Notes: generated by a model not told the origin, from the letters alone. A stretch of 64,000 nt of DNA from Cupriavidus basilensis OR16 (GCF_000243095.1 NZ_AHJE01000058.1:1-64000), one strand, 5' to 3'; shown: positions 18,311 to 27,854, counted from the first letter of the stretch. Translations and numbers: made by a program.

Positions 18311-19685
18311 CTACCGGTGCTCGGCAGGCCGCAGGAAGCTCGCGGAGATCTCCCGCGTCAGCAGGCTGATGGATTCCATCTCCGCGTCGGACAGCCCGCC
18401 CGTGCAGGCGGTCGGGCCCCAGTCTCCGCAGATCATGGCGACGCAGCGATTCTTCATCATGACGGGCGCCAGCAGGATGGAGCGGGCATCGGGCATCTGT
18501 TCCCGGTACCAGCGCGGCACGCGGTGCGCCACCTCTTTGTCAAAGGAATCCTCGAGCAGCACCGGCTTGTTGCCGATGGCCGCGAAGTGAAAGATATCTG
18601 GGACGAAACCCTCCTCGAACGATTGCCATGGGGTTGAGCAGCATGAGGAAGCAGTGCGAGAAATTCAACGCCTGCATGGCCGATTCGAGCACTAGCGGAG
18701 CGAGCTCGGAGACCGGCAGTTCGCTACCGTCGCGTTGTATTTCCAGGAGGCTTTGCTGAAGGCGCTTGAGGGCATCCTTCGGCTTGCCCGCATTCAGGGC
18801 AGGGGTTGCCTCGGCCGCCTCGGGGGACTCCGCATTGGTCATGGAGACGTTCAACGCCAGGGCCTGCCGGACTGCGCTTTCAACGGCCGAAGCTTGCAGG
18901 CCCAGTGCCCCGGCGTGATCCAGCAGCAAGGCCTGGACGTCTTCCTGGGGGGCGTCCCTCGAAACCAGCGCGGCGGCCCGGGAGGAGATGTCGGCAATCG
19001 CGCCCAGCCAGTCAGCGTGGGATTCCAGTACCGAGTCCCCGTCGAAGCGCTGACTGCGCATCGACGTCGCGATCAGGCCGGGCAACCGCCATTTGATGGC
19101 AGCCTGCGCCGCGATCTCCTCGAGGGTGACGCCCAGCACTTGCTGGCATGCTTCGCTTTCTTTTCCGGAATCGCCCTCGCAGATGGCGTGGATCTGTTCC
19201 CACTCCTCGGCAAAGTAGAAGACCAGGAGCAGGCGGCTCATGTGGTGCATCAGCGTGCAAACCACGGCTTCTTCCGCTTGCCTGATGCCTTGGGCGTTGC
19301 TGAGCGCGCGCGTGAACTCGCCGGCGATCAGGGCCTGCTTCAGCTCGGTTGAAGCTTGCGGGCGGTTGATGGACACTCCGGAAAAATAGTCCAGCAACTG
19401 GACCCCCAGCGTGAGATGGCTGATCGCCTCGACCCCCAGGACGAGGATGGCGCGCGACACGGTCGTGACTTCCCCCCCGAACGAGCGATACATGGCGGAG
19501 TTGGCCAGCCGGATCACCTTTTGCGACAAGCTGAAATCGGAGAGCACGCCTGCGGCCATCTCACCGACGGTGGTGTCGCTGTTGAGCGTCTTGAAAATGT
19601 TGTCGATGCAGAACTGCAGCGTGGGGAAATCCCCTTGCTGCGCCATGCGGCTCCATAGTGTCTCGAAGAACGTCTTGTTCGACAT
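18311..19685 (-). CDS. HDOD-domain signalling protein with C-terminal GAF-like part (frameshifted near 18620)
   Basis: HDOD proteins are HD-GYP-related but lack catalytic metal ligands and act as signalling scaffolds. Seen: DFPTLQFCIDNIFKTLNS, LSDFSLSQKVIRLANSAMYR and VTTVSRAILVLGVEAIS (HDOD core, residues about 15-210), then a helical region and a GAF-like end (FSHCFLMLLNPMA ... ILLAPVMMKNRCVAMICGDWG). The first frame ends at 18540 in nonsense. Skipping one base after MAI gives FEEGFVPDIFHFAAIGNKPVLLED and joins the frame that ends at 18311, about 457 residues. Start ATG 19685 follows the upstream GGDEF-EAL stop by about 8 bp, so the two form an operon. Confidence 0.8.
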
Positions 19686-19693
19686 GGCGGCGT

Positions 19694-21475
19694 CTACTTC
19701 GAGAACACTTGGGTGCTGCCAAGCTGAAGCTTGCCGGCATGCGCCAGGTCCACAAACTGGGCCGGGCTCATCGCCTTCGCATAGCGCCAGCCCTGCACCA
19801 GCTCGCAGCCTTGCTCGGCCAGCAACTGGCTCTGCTCCTCGGATTCCACGCCTTCGGCGATGGCCACCAGGCCGAGTTCCCGCGCGAGCGACAACACTGC
19901 AAACACAATGGTCCGCGCATGCGGGGAGTCCATCATGTCGGCCACAAAGCTTTGGTCGATCTTCAGCGCTGAGAGCGGGAAGCGGCGCAGGTAGGACAAG
20001 CTGGAGTATCCCGTGCCGAAGTCGTCGACCGCGAACCGCACGCCCAATGCGCGCAACTCCGTCAGCAAGTCTTGCGCCGCTTCGGGGTCGGTCATCAACG
20101 CGCCTTCCGTGATCTCCAGGACCAGCCGGTGCGAGCTGATGCCGGAATCCTTGATTGCCCTCCTGACGCTGTCCGCGAAGCCGGGGTGCCTGAACTGGAC
20201 CGGCGAGACATTGACGGATATGTATCCCACGTCCAGCCCGAGCGCATCCCAGCTCGCCAGTTGCGCGCACGCGCAACGCAGCGCCCACGCCCCGAGATGG
20301 TTGATGAGGCCGTTATGCTCGGCAACCGGGATAAACACGGCCGGCGGCACGGACCCCGTCGGGTGTTGCCACCGCATCAGCGCCTCGACTGCGCAGACCT
20401 TGCCGGAGCCGGGCCACACGATCGGCTGGTAGTGAAGCAGGAACTCGCCGTTCTGGACGGCTTCGAACATGTTCTGTTCGATCCGGAACTGCTCGTCCAG
20501 CCGGTGCCCCAGCTCCGGCGTGTAGACGCAGTAACGATTCTTGCCCTGCGCCTTTGCGTCATACATGGCCAGATCCGCGCGCTTGAGCAGTTGCGACTCG
20601 GACTGGTGGTCCAGCGTGCCAAAAGTCAGCCCCAGGCTGGTGGTGACGCGGATCTGGCAACCGGCGAGATGAAAGGGCTGCCTGCAGACGTGGATCACCT
20701 TCTCCACGATGCCGATAGCGGCCGCTTCCGACGCGATCCCGTCCAGCAGCAGCACGAACTCATCGCCGCCCAGTCGGGCGACCATGTCCATCGGGCGGAC
20801 CGCCCCAAGCAGCCGCACGCTGACTTGCTTGAGCAAGGCGTCGCCAAATTCATGGCCGAGCGAGTCGTTTACCTTCTTGAACCCGTCGAGATCCATCAAG
20901 GCAAGCGCAAACGGCGCTTTTCCCGTGCCATCTTCGGCAAGGTACCCGGCAATGCGCTCGCGCACCATGGCGCGGTTGCCAACGCCGGTGAGCGGATCGC
21001 GAAACGACGCCTCGATGAGCCGCTCTTCGTTGTCGACCCAGTCGGTCACGTCGTAGCCAAACAGCAGCAAGCTCGGGTTGCCGTCTTCGTCGGCATGGCG
21101 GCACACCCGCAGGTCCAGCCAGCGGCTTTCGCCGACGCCGCCGGAGAAGCGGATGCGGCCGAGCTTTCCGGGGGCTTCCTGCTCGCAGGCACGCAGCAGT
21201 TCGGCGAGTCGCCCACGCTGATCGAGCGAGACGACATCCAGGATTGAGGACTTGAGAAGGTATGCCCGCGGATAGGCAAGCAGCTGCGCCGAGGCTTCGG
21301 TCGCCAGGATGATGTTGCCCGCGAGATCGATCTGCAGGGCGAGCCCGCCCGAAGCCTCGAGCAATGCCCAGGCATCCAGCGCCGACACCCCGGCGGACAA
21401 GAGCGGATTCCGGTCGGATGATGGCCATTCAGGAGGCTCAGCCGCTAGAACTGCGTCATACGTAAACGACGTCAT
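19694..21475 (-). CDS. PAS-GGDEF-EAL cyclic-di-GMP protein
   Basis: 593-residue cytosolic protein with a PAS domain (about 30-145; ALQIDLAGNIILATEASAQ), GGDEF (about 155-320) and EAL (about 330-580). The cyclase site RLGGDEFVLLL is intact and is preceded by the inhibitory I-site RPMD at the standard five-residue spacing. The phosphodiesterase site is also intact: AVEALMRW, ISVNVSP, LEITE, DDFGTGYSS, LKIDQSFV and AEGVESEE. It may therefore make and break c-di-GMP, with direction set by PAS input. It is immediately upstream of, and likely cotranscribed with, the HDOD gene. Start ATG 21475. Confidence 0.93.
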   Translation of the reverse strand: MTSFTYDAVLAAEPPEWPSSDRNPLLSAGVSALDAWALLEASGGLALQIDLAGNIILATEASAQLLAYPRAYLLKSSILDVVSLDQRGRLAELLRACEQEAPGKLGRIRFSGGVGESRWLDLRVCRHADEDGNPSLLLFGYDVTDWVDNEERLIEASFRDPLTGVGNRAMVRERIAGYLAEDGTGKAPFALALMDLDGFKKVNDSLGHEFGDALLKQVSVRLLGAVRPMDMVARLGGDEFVLLLDGIASEAAAIGIVEKVIHVCRQPFHLAGCQIRVTTSLGLTFGTLDHQSESQLLKRADLAMYDAKAQGKNRYCVYTPELGHRLDEQFRIEQNMFEAVQNGEFLLHYQPIVWPGSGKVCAVEALMRWQHPTGSVPPAVFIPVAEHNGLINHLGAWALRCACAQLASWDALGLDVGYISVNVSPVQFRHPGFADSVRRAIKDSGISSHRLVLEITEGALMTDPEAAQDLLTELRALGVRFAVDDFGTGYSSLSYLRRFPLSALKIDQSFVADMMDSPHARTIVFAVLSLARELGLVAIAEGVESEEQSQLLAEQGCELVQGWRYAKAMSPAQFVDLAHAGKLQLGSTQVFSK

Positions 21476-21795
21476 GGAACTCTGGTTGAAACTCGGGCCG
21501 AATCGAGCGATCTCGTGATTGAGCGCCGCCAGTGCTGCCGTGCTGGCTATCCCGCGCTTTAAAGTGATTTCAGGTGCATGTTATCCATGCTGCGCATGCC
21601 AGTTTAACGCTTAACCGCAACGTTCGATCACCCGAATGCGTCTGCGGCAAGAGTTTGTGGCGCCGTTGCACAGAAGGCACCCGATGCGCCGATGGGCAGG
21701 GCCAGGCCGATGCGGATTTTCCAGGGACTTCCCAACCCGGGACGTTCGCGGACAGGTGCCTTAGAATGCAGCACAAACCATATCGGAGACCGTGC
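21476..21795. other. Divergent intergenic region
   Basis: 320 bp between the GGDEF-EAL start (leftward) and the thioesterase start (rightward). Only an AT-richer patch (GCGCTTTAAAGTGATTTCA, about 21551-21569) stands out as possible promoter DNA for the leftward operon. No gene or RNA is recognisable. Confidence 0.4.
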
Positions 21796-22215
21796 ATGCT
21801 GTGGAAATCGACCCCCTCCCTGAAAGACCTCCAGGCCCGCCACAAGGACACCGCCGTCGAGCAACTGGGCATCGAGTTCACCGAAATCGGCGAGGCGTCG
21901 ATCAGCGCGCGCATGCCGGTTGACCGCCGCACCGTGCAGCCGTACGGCATCCTGCACGGCGGGGCTTCGGTGCTGCTGGCGGAGACGCTGGGCAGTTGCG
22001 CTGCCAGCTTGTGCCTGGATAGCGAGGCGCAATATTGTGTCGGGCTCGACATCAATGCCAACCATGTGCGCGCGGCGCGCACCGGCTTTGTGACCGGCAC
22101 CGCGACGCCGGTGCATATCGGCCGATCGACCCATGTGTGGGCCATCGAGATCCGCAATGATGAAGGCAAGATGGTATGCGTCGCCCGGATCACCATGTCC
22201 ATTCTTTCACGCTGA
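21796..22215 (+). CDS. PaaI-family hotdog thioesterase
   Basis: 139-residue acyl-CoA thioesterase of the PaaI/YdiI/EntH type. Key motif: VQPYGILHGGASVLLAETLGS at about residues 45-65, where the HGG loop and the Glu on the following hotdog helix form the active site. A conserved INANHVRAAR and THVWAIEIRNDEGK complete the fold. The ATG at 21796 gives a family-size protein; the frame extends upstream without similarity. The physiological acyl group is not determinable. It stands alone on the strand ahead of tRNA-Cys. Confidence 0.88.
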   Translation: MLWKSTPSLKDLQARHKDTAVEQLGIEFTEIGEASISARMPVDRRTVQPYGILHGGASVLLAETLGSCAASLCLDSEAQYCVGLDINANHVRAARTGFVTGTATPVHIGRSTHVWAIEIRNDEGKMVCVARITMSILSR

Positions 22216-22335
22216 CGGCCAGTCGCTCCAGGCTGCGCAACCTGGGGGCGTCTTCGCGCCGTGCAAAGATTTTGATTTCCAGCTACACTGCGCCGCGCAC
22301 TGTAAGCGGACGCCAAAACGCGGCGTCCCGGCAGC

Positions 22336-22410
22336 GGCGGGGTGGCAGAGTGGTTATGCGACGGTCTGCAAAGCCGTACACGGCGGTTCAATTCCGTTCC
22401 CCCGCCTCCA
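22336..22410 (+). tRNA. tRNA-Cys (GCA), with one apparent extra C
   Basis: Folds as tRNA-Cys: acceptor GGCGGGG/CCCCGCC, short D stem GCA/TGC, anticodon stem ACGGT/GCCGT with loop CTGCAAA (anticodon GCA), variable loop ACAC, T arm GGCGG-TTCAATT-CCGTT, discriminator T and encoded CCA. One C (within the five-C run 22399-22403) is left unpaired between the T stem and the acceptor 3' strand, making 75 nt instead of 74. This is most simply a homopolymer error. Confidence 0.93.
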
Positions 22411-22469
22411 GGTTTCCCCATGATGGTCGTGGCGATTGCATCGTGCAGCCGACCCGGCGGCCGGCCGGC

Positions 22470-22511
22470 CGCTGCGATCCGCAGCGATGCTTCGCGCCCC
22501 TTTTTCCCTTT
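22470..22511 (+). terminator. Candidate terminator after tRNA-Cys
   Basis: Hairpin CGCTGCG-ATC-CGCAGCG (22470-22486) lies within a longer GC-rich palindromic stretch and is followed by two T-runs (CCCCTTTTTCCCTTTTTCC). The T-runs start about 13 nt after the stem, so this is only moderately convincing. Confidence 0.4.
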
Positions 22512-22539
22512 TTCCGTTAGCCTATTTTGCCTCGGCCCT

Positions 22540-22564
22540 GCCTTATTCATTTGGTGGATAAGGC
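22540..22564. promoter_or_regulatory. Inverted repeat upstream of the GNAT gene
   Basis: GCCTTAT and ATAAGGC are perfect 7-bp arms around an 11-bp spacer, 115 bp before the GNAT start. Could be an operator; the binding protein is unknown. Confidence 0.3.
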
Positions 22565-22678
22565 ACCGCTTATGCCGTTTTCCCCGCTGGAACAAGTCGC
22601 CCGAATCATGTAGTGTGAAGTCAGCGCAGTCCATCCATGACAACCTCCGCCATCGTGCGTGGCGGGGAGATAATTGCA

Positions 22679-23122
22679 ATGACAAGAGATCTGCGTATCC
22701 GCGCCGCACAACCGGCCGATTGGCCGGCAATCGCGGAAGTCCTTGAAGCTTGTGGCCTCGCCAGCGACGATCTCGATCCCTCGCTGGCGTTGTTCCATAT
22801 TGCCGTGCTCGACGGCGGGATCGTCGGCTGCGCCGGTGCCGAAGGCTATGGCGACACGGTAGTCGTGCGCTCGGTCGCGGTCTTGCCGCCCTATCGCGAT
22901 CGTGGCATCGCGTCCCATATGGTTTCCGCCATGCTCATGCGCGCCCGTGCCAACGGCTGCACGCGCGCCGTGCTGCTGAGCGCCAGCTGCCCCAGCTACT
23001 TCGCCCGCTACGGGTTCTCGCTGATCTCCGCCGAGCGCCTGCCGCCGGAAGTGCGCGCGTCACGCGAGTTCCGCCAGCAAGAGGGCGCGCTGCCGTTGTG
23101 CATGTGTTGCGAGCTGAAATGA
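22679..23122 (+). CDS. GNAT N-acetyltransferase, ArsN2-like
   Basis: 147-residue GCN5-type acetyltransferase. It starts at ATG 22679 behind GGCGGGGAGATAATTGCA, a strong ribosome site. Acetyl-CoA loop: VRSVAVLPPYRDRGIASHMV. The C-terminal YFARYGFSLI and the tail LPPEVRASREF resemble ArsN2-like acetyltransferases found with arsenic genes, but no ars genes lie nearby, so the substrate is open. The small-protein end is Cys-rich (CMCCELK), which is unusual. It is followed 25 bp later by nadM-nudix on the same strand. Confidence 0.83.
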   Translation: MTRDLRIRAAQPADWPAIAEVLEACGLASDDLDPSLALFHIAVLDGGIVGCAGAEGYGDTVVVRSVAVLPPYRDRGIASHMVSAMLMRARANGCTRAVLLSASCPSYFARYGFSLISAERLPPEVRASREFRQQEGALPLCMCCELK

Positions 23123-23147
23123 TCTACCTGACGTGCCGCTGAACCCG

Positions 23148-24254
23148 ATGATTCCGACGAACCAGACTGACCTGACGAACCCGGCGAGCGCCGTTACCTT
23201 CGACTACCTGGTCTATATCGGCCGTTTCGAGCCCTTTCACAATGGGCACGTTGCCATGTTGCGCCAGGCGCTGGCACAGGCTCGCACCGTGGTCGTGGTG
23301 CTCGGCTCGGCCGGGGGCGCCCGCACGGTAAAGAACCCCTTCACCGCGAATGAGCGCCGTCAGATGATCGCGGGCGCGGTAGCGGCGTGGGACGTCGCGC
23401 GCGTTGCCGACCTGCGTTTTGTGGTGGTGCGCGACTACTACGAAAGCGCGCGCTGGACAGAGGCGGTGCGCGCCGCGGCGGGCGCGGTGATCGATGCCCC
23501 TGCGCAAGGCGCGCCGCGCGTTGGCCTGTTCGGGCATTTCAAGGATGCGTCCTCGGGCTACCTCAACGATTTCCCTGGCTGGGAGCTGCTGCCGCAGCCA
23601 AGCTTCGGGCGGCTCAACGCCGCCGACGTGCGCCGGCAATGGTTCGAGCAGCAGGGTGGGCTGGAAGGGCTGGAGAGCGTGCTGCCGCAGCCGGTGGCCG
23701 CGTTCCTGCGCGATTTCGCCGGGCGCGAAGCGTTTGCGACCTTGCTGGCCGAGTACCGCTTCTTGCAGGACCACAGCCGCCGGTGGGCGGCCGCGCCCTA
23801 TCCGCCGGTCTTCGTGACGGTGGATGCGGTGGTGCGCTGCTGCGGCCAGGTGCTGCTGATCCGCCGCGGCGGACAGCCTGGCCGCGGCGCCTGGGCGCTG
23901 CCCGGCGGCTTCCTTGACCAGCATGAGCGCGTGGCCGATGCGGTGTTGCGCGAGCTCGACGAGGAGACACGCTTCGGCCTGTCCAGGCCGGCGTTGCAGC
24001 AATCCTTGCGCGGCCAGGCGCTGTTCGATCATCCCGAGCGCAGCCAGCGCGGGCGCACGCTGACCCACGCTTTCTTCTTCGACCTGCCGCTCGATGCGCT
24101 GCCGGCGGTGGCGGCCGCCGATGACGCGGCCGCGGTGCGCTGGGTGCCGCAGCAGGAGCTGCTGGCGCTGGAAGGGCAGATGTTCGAGGATCATCTGCTG
24201 ATCCTCGATCGCTTCCTGCATCTGTTCGACGGCGAGGCGCAGCCGGCGGGCTGA
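23148..24254 (+). CDS. Bifunctional NMN adenylyltransferase / Nudix hydrolase
   Basis: Fusion of an archaeal-type NadM nucleotidyltransferase with a C-terminal Nudix domain, as in Synechocystis slr0787-type and Francisella enzymes. It makes NAD from NMN and ATP and probably hydrolyses ADP-ribose. N-terminus: YIGRFEPFHNGHVAML holds the HxGH site, and NPFTANERRQMI lies further on. The Nudix box starts GGFLDQHERVAD and ends VLRELDEET (about residues 255-277), matching Gx5Ex7REUxEExGU. Product 368 residues from ATG 23148; GTG 23133 is an alternative. Convergent with the livMGF gene, 18 bp between stops. Confidence 0.92.
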   Translation: MIPTNQTDLTNPASAVTFDYLVYIGRFEPFHNGHVAMLRQALAQARTVVVVLGSAGGARTVKNPFTANERRQMIAGAVAAWDVARVADLRFVVVRDYYESARWTEAVRAAAGAVIDAPAQGAPRVGLFGHFKDASSGYLNDFPGWELLPQPSFGRLNAADVRRQWFEQQGGLEGLESVLPQPVAAFLRDFAGREAFATLLAEYRFLQDHSRRWAAAPYPPVFVTVDAVVRCCGQVLLIRRGGQPGRGAWALPGGFLDQHERVADAVLRELDEETRFGLSRPALQQSLRGQALFDHPERSQRGRTLTHAFFFDLPLDALPAVAAADDAAAVRWVPQQELLALEGQMFEDHLLILDRFLHLFDGEAQPAG

Positions 24255-24272
24255 GCCGGCTCGCCGGTGGAT

Positions 24273-26899
24273 TCACTGCCCGCCCAGGTACGCCTGCGCC
24301 AGCGCGGGATCCCGGGCCAGTTCGTCCGCTGGCCCGCTCGCCACCACCCGTCCTTCCTCCATCACATAGCCGCGATCGGCCAGCGCGAGTGCCAGTGCGG
24401 CCATCTGGTCCACCAGCAGGATGCTGATCGACGCCTCGCGCAACTGCTCCAGCGAGGCGAACAGCTCAGCGATCACCTTAGGCGCCAGGCCCAGCGAAGG
24501 CTCGTCGAGCAGCAGCACGCGCGGGTTGGACATCAGCGCGCGCCCGATCGCCAGCATCTGCTGTTCCCCCCCGGAGAGCAGGCCGGCACGCTGGTGCTGG
24601 CGCTCGCGCAGCCGCGGGAAGCGGGTCAACATGGACTCAACCCGCTTGATCATTTCCATATGGGACAGCGGCCCCGACGCAAAGGCACCCAGCCGCAGGT
24701 TGTCGAGCACCGATAGCTCGGGGAACACCTGCCGGCCTTCCGGCACCAGCACCACGCCCATGGCCGCGATGCGTTCGGCATCCAGTCGCGCCAGGTCCAC
24801 GCCGTCGAAGGTGATGCCGCCCTGCAGCGGGCGATGCAGGCCAGACAACGCGCGCATCAAGGTGGATTTGCCCGCACCGTTGGCGCCCAGCAGCGCCACC
24901 ACTTCGCCTTCGCGGACCTGCAGCGCCACGTCGTGCAGCACAGGTGCCGCGCCGTAGCCTGCGTTGAGCGCATTCACGCCCAGTACTTCGCGCAATGCAT
25001 CGGACGGCACCTTGCGTGGGCGCATTGCCTGCGCGGCGTCCTGGCCGGATAGCACGGCGGCCTCGCCCAGGTAGGCGCGGCGCACCTGCGGATCGCTGCG
25101 GATGGCCGCCGGTGTGCCCGCCGCCAGGTGCTGGCCGGCGTCGATCACGACAATGCCATCCGACACGTTCATCACCAGCGACATATCGTGTTCCACCAGC
25201 CCCACCGCAATGCCGCTGCCGGCAATCTTGCGCAGCAACGCACCCAGCCGCGCCTTGTCCTCGCGCGATAGCCCGGCGGCCGGCTCATCGAGCAGCAGCA
25301 CCGCGGGGCGGTGGCCAGCGCGCGTGCAATCTCCACCAGGCGCCGGTCCACGTGCGCCAGGTCGGCCGCGCAGGCGTCCGGGTCGCCGGCATAGCCGCAC
25401 GCGGCGAGCAGGTCCAGCGCCTGTTGCCGCACCGCCGGCGCGGTAAAGCCCGCGATGCCCAGCAGCGTGCCAAGCCGCCCGCGCCGCAAGGCGATGGCCA
25501 CGTTCTCGGCCGCGCTCATGCCGGCGAACAGCTGCGAGGTCTGGTAGGTGCGGGCGATGCCGTTGCGTGCGCTATGGCAGGCGCCGCGCGCGGGCAGTGC
25601 GGCCTGGCCCAGGCGGCGGCCGCCGGCGCGCGCACGGTAGTAGCCGGACAACATGTTGAGCACGGTCGATTTGCCCGCGCCGTTGGGGCCGATCAGGCTG
25701 GTCACCGCGCCGGCGGGCATGTCGAAGGAAAGATCGTCGACCGCGCGCACGCCGCCGAACACCATCGACAAGCCCTGCGCCGCAAGCCCGCGCTGCCGGG
25801 AGGGCGGCAGCGCGGGCAAGCTGGCACCGGCACCGGCACCGGCACCGGCACCTTCGCCGCAGGCGCGCCGTTGCGGGCGAGCGCGCTGCCATAGCTGGCC
25901 GAACATACCGGCGATGCCGCCGGGGGCGACCCACAGCACCAGCAACAGCAGGCCGCCGAAGAACAGCAGGCGCAGGTTTTCCAGGCTCGACAGCAGCTCG
26001 GGCAAGACGCCTACCACCACCGCGCCGAGCACCGGCCCGGCCACCGTGCCCGCGCCGCCGATCATCACCACCAGGACGAACAGGATCGACTGCAGGAAGG
26101 AGAACATGCCTGGCGCGACCATGCCTTGCAGCGGCGCGAACAAGCCGCCGGCTAGCCCCGCCAGCGCGGCCGAGAACGCGAAGCCCACGGTCTTGACCAC
26201 CAGCGGGTCGATGCCGATGGATGCCGCCGCGGTCTCGCTGTCGCGCACCGCGCGCATGGCCGCGCCCCAGGGCCCGCGCGAGATACGTGCGTAGGCCGCG
26301 AGGGCAATCGCCAGCACCGCCAGCGCGATCAGCGCGAGCGCGCGCTCGCCACCATCCACGCCCGGCAGCGACGGCTGGGCGATGCCCATCAGGCCGTTCT
26401 GCCCGCCGGTGAGCGCGCGCCACTCAACCGCGCCGTGCTCCACGATGAAGCCGAAGGCGATGGTCACCATCGCCAGGCCCGGCCCCTTCACGCGCAATGC
26501 CGGCAGCGCGAGCAGCGCGCCAGTGGCGGCGGCGATCAACGCGCCCGCCGGCCACGCCGCCCAGATGCTCCAGCCGGCCTGGCCGGTGAGGATGGCGACG
26601 GTGTACGCGCCAATGGCATAAAAGGCCACGTGGCCGAACGAGATCTGTCCCGTCAGCCCCAGCAGCAGGTTCAGGCCCACACCGCAGATCGCCAGCATGG
26701 CCACCCCGGCGATGACAAAGACGAAGTAGCCGTTGACCAGCAGCGCCGCGGCACCGGCCGCGATGAGGGCCAGCGTCATCGCGCTTACCTGCAGCGGCGT
26801 GCCCAGGCCCAGCAGCGGCCGCGCGCTCGCAGGCGCGGCTTGCGGTAAGGCGGCGCGCGGCGCGCCACCTTGCGTGGATGTCAGCGTGGAATCGTTCAT
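24273..26899 (-). CDS. Fused branched-chain-type ABC transporter LivM-LivG-LivF (frameshifted near 25305)
   Basis: One polypeptide of about 875 residues after correction. Residues about 30-340 are a LivM permease (GLNLLLGLTGQISFGHVAFY, PALRVKGPGLAMVTIAFGF, MIGGAGTVAGPVLGA). A (Gly-Ala)n linker follows, then a LivG ATPase (Walker A IGPNGAGKSTVLN, AVLLLDEPAAGLSRED, VEHDMSLVM) and, after about 30 residues, a LivF ATPase (LLGANGAGKSTLMR, LSGGEQQMLAIGRALM, VLLLDEPSLGLAP). No frame has a stop at the LivG/LivF junction. One C is missing in the run at about 25305: TAPRCCC should read TAPAVLLLDEP. Start ATG 26899 is 4 bp upstream of the livH stop at 26896, i.e. overlapping. Confidence 0.87.
25826..25856. 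repeat. Hexanucleotide GGCACC tandem repeat in the livM-livG linker
   Basis: About five copies of GGCACC encode an alternating Gly-Ala linker joining the permease and first ATPase domains. Copy-number changes would alter linker length without breaking the frame. Confidence 0.8.
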
Positions 26900-27778
26900 A
26901 CCTTGCGCACCTCCGCGCGTCCGAACAAGCCGTCCGGCCGCATGGCCAGCAGCAGGATCACCAGGGAGAAGGTGATGATCTGGGTGTAGCCAGAGCCGAG
27001 CGAGGCCGTCACCAGCGCCTCCGCCACGCCGAAGATCAGGCCCGCCACCATCACGCCCCAGGCGCTGCCGAGCCCGCCCAGGATGGCAACGGCAAAGGCC
27101 TTGAGGCCAAACACCGTGCCCATGTCGGATTGCACGTTGAACAGCGGCGCGATCAGCACGCCGGCAATGCCGGCCAGCAGCGTGGACAGCGCGAACGCCG
27201 CCGCCACCAGGCGCCGGATCGGGATGCCCATCAGCCGCGCGGCGTCGCGGTTCTGCACCACGGCCAGCATCGCCACGCCCCAGCGCGAGCGGCGCAGCAG
27301 CAGGTGCAGCACCCCCGCCAGCGCCAGCCCGATCACCGGGATCAGCAACTGCAGCGGATACACGCCCAGGCCCGTGTCGCCGAGCTGCATCGCGGAGGTG
27401 GCGAGCGGCGAGGGCAGGCTGCGCGGCTCGGTGCCGAAGGTCAGCATCACTACGTTATCGAGCACGATGCCTAGCGCCACCGTGGCCATCAGCCAGGCGT
27501 TGGAGCCGCGGCTGGCAAACGGGCGCACCGCCAGGAACTCCACCGCCAGCCCGTACAGCGCGCACAGACAGCGCCAGCGCTAGCACCACCGCCAGCGGCA
27601 TTGGCCAGCCCAGCGTCTGGGCAAAGGTGTAGGTCAGCACCGCGCCCAGCATCATCGAGCTGCCCTGCGCGAAGTTGACCGTGGCCGAGACCGCGTAGGT
27701 AATGTGAAATCCCAGTGCCATCAGGCCGTACATGCTGCCCAGGCCGAGGCCGCTGATCAGGGCGGAGATCCATAACAT
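26896..27778 (-). CDS. Branched-chain-type ABC transporter permease LivH (frameshifted near 27565)
   Basis: Inner-membrane permease partner of the fused LivM. It starts MLWISALISGLGLGSMYGLMALG at ATG 27778 with TYAVSATVNFAQGSSMMLGA, a family hallmark, and continues in a second frame with VEFLAVRPFASRGSNAWLM, MGIPIRRLVAAAF and AILGGLGSAWGVMVAGL to the stop at 26896. The break is at CTGTCTGTGCGCGC: dropping one base gives LSGALYGLAVEFLAV. Corrected length about 293 residues, normal for LivH. The final codons overlap the livM-G-F start by 4 bp, indicating translational coupling. Confidence 0.86.
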
Positions 27779-27854
27779 GGTGAGTCCTTGTCGCGGGTGG
27801 TCGGTGCTGCAGGTGATGCAGGTGTTGCGGGGGATGCACCCGCAGCACCACGCC

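Noticed and set aside
24273..25400. Treating the second ATPase part as a separate LivF gene
   Set aside because: The visible open frame starts inside the LivG half because of the missing base; there is no stop or ribosome site at the LivG/LivF junction in any frame.
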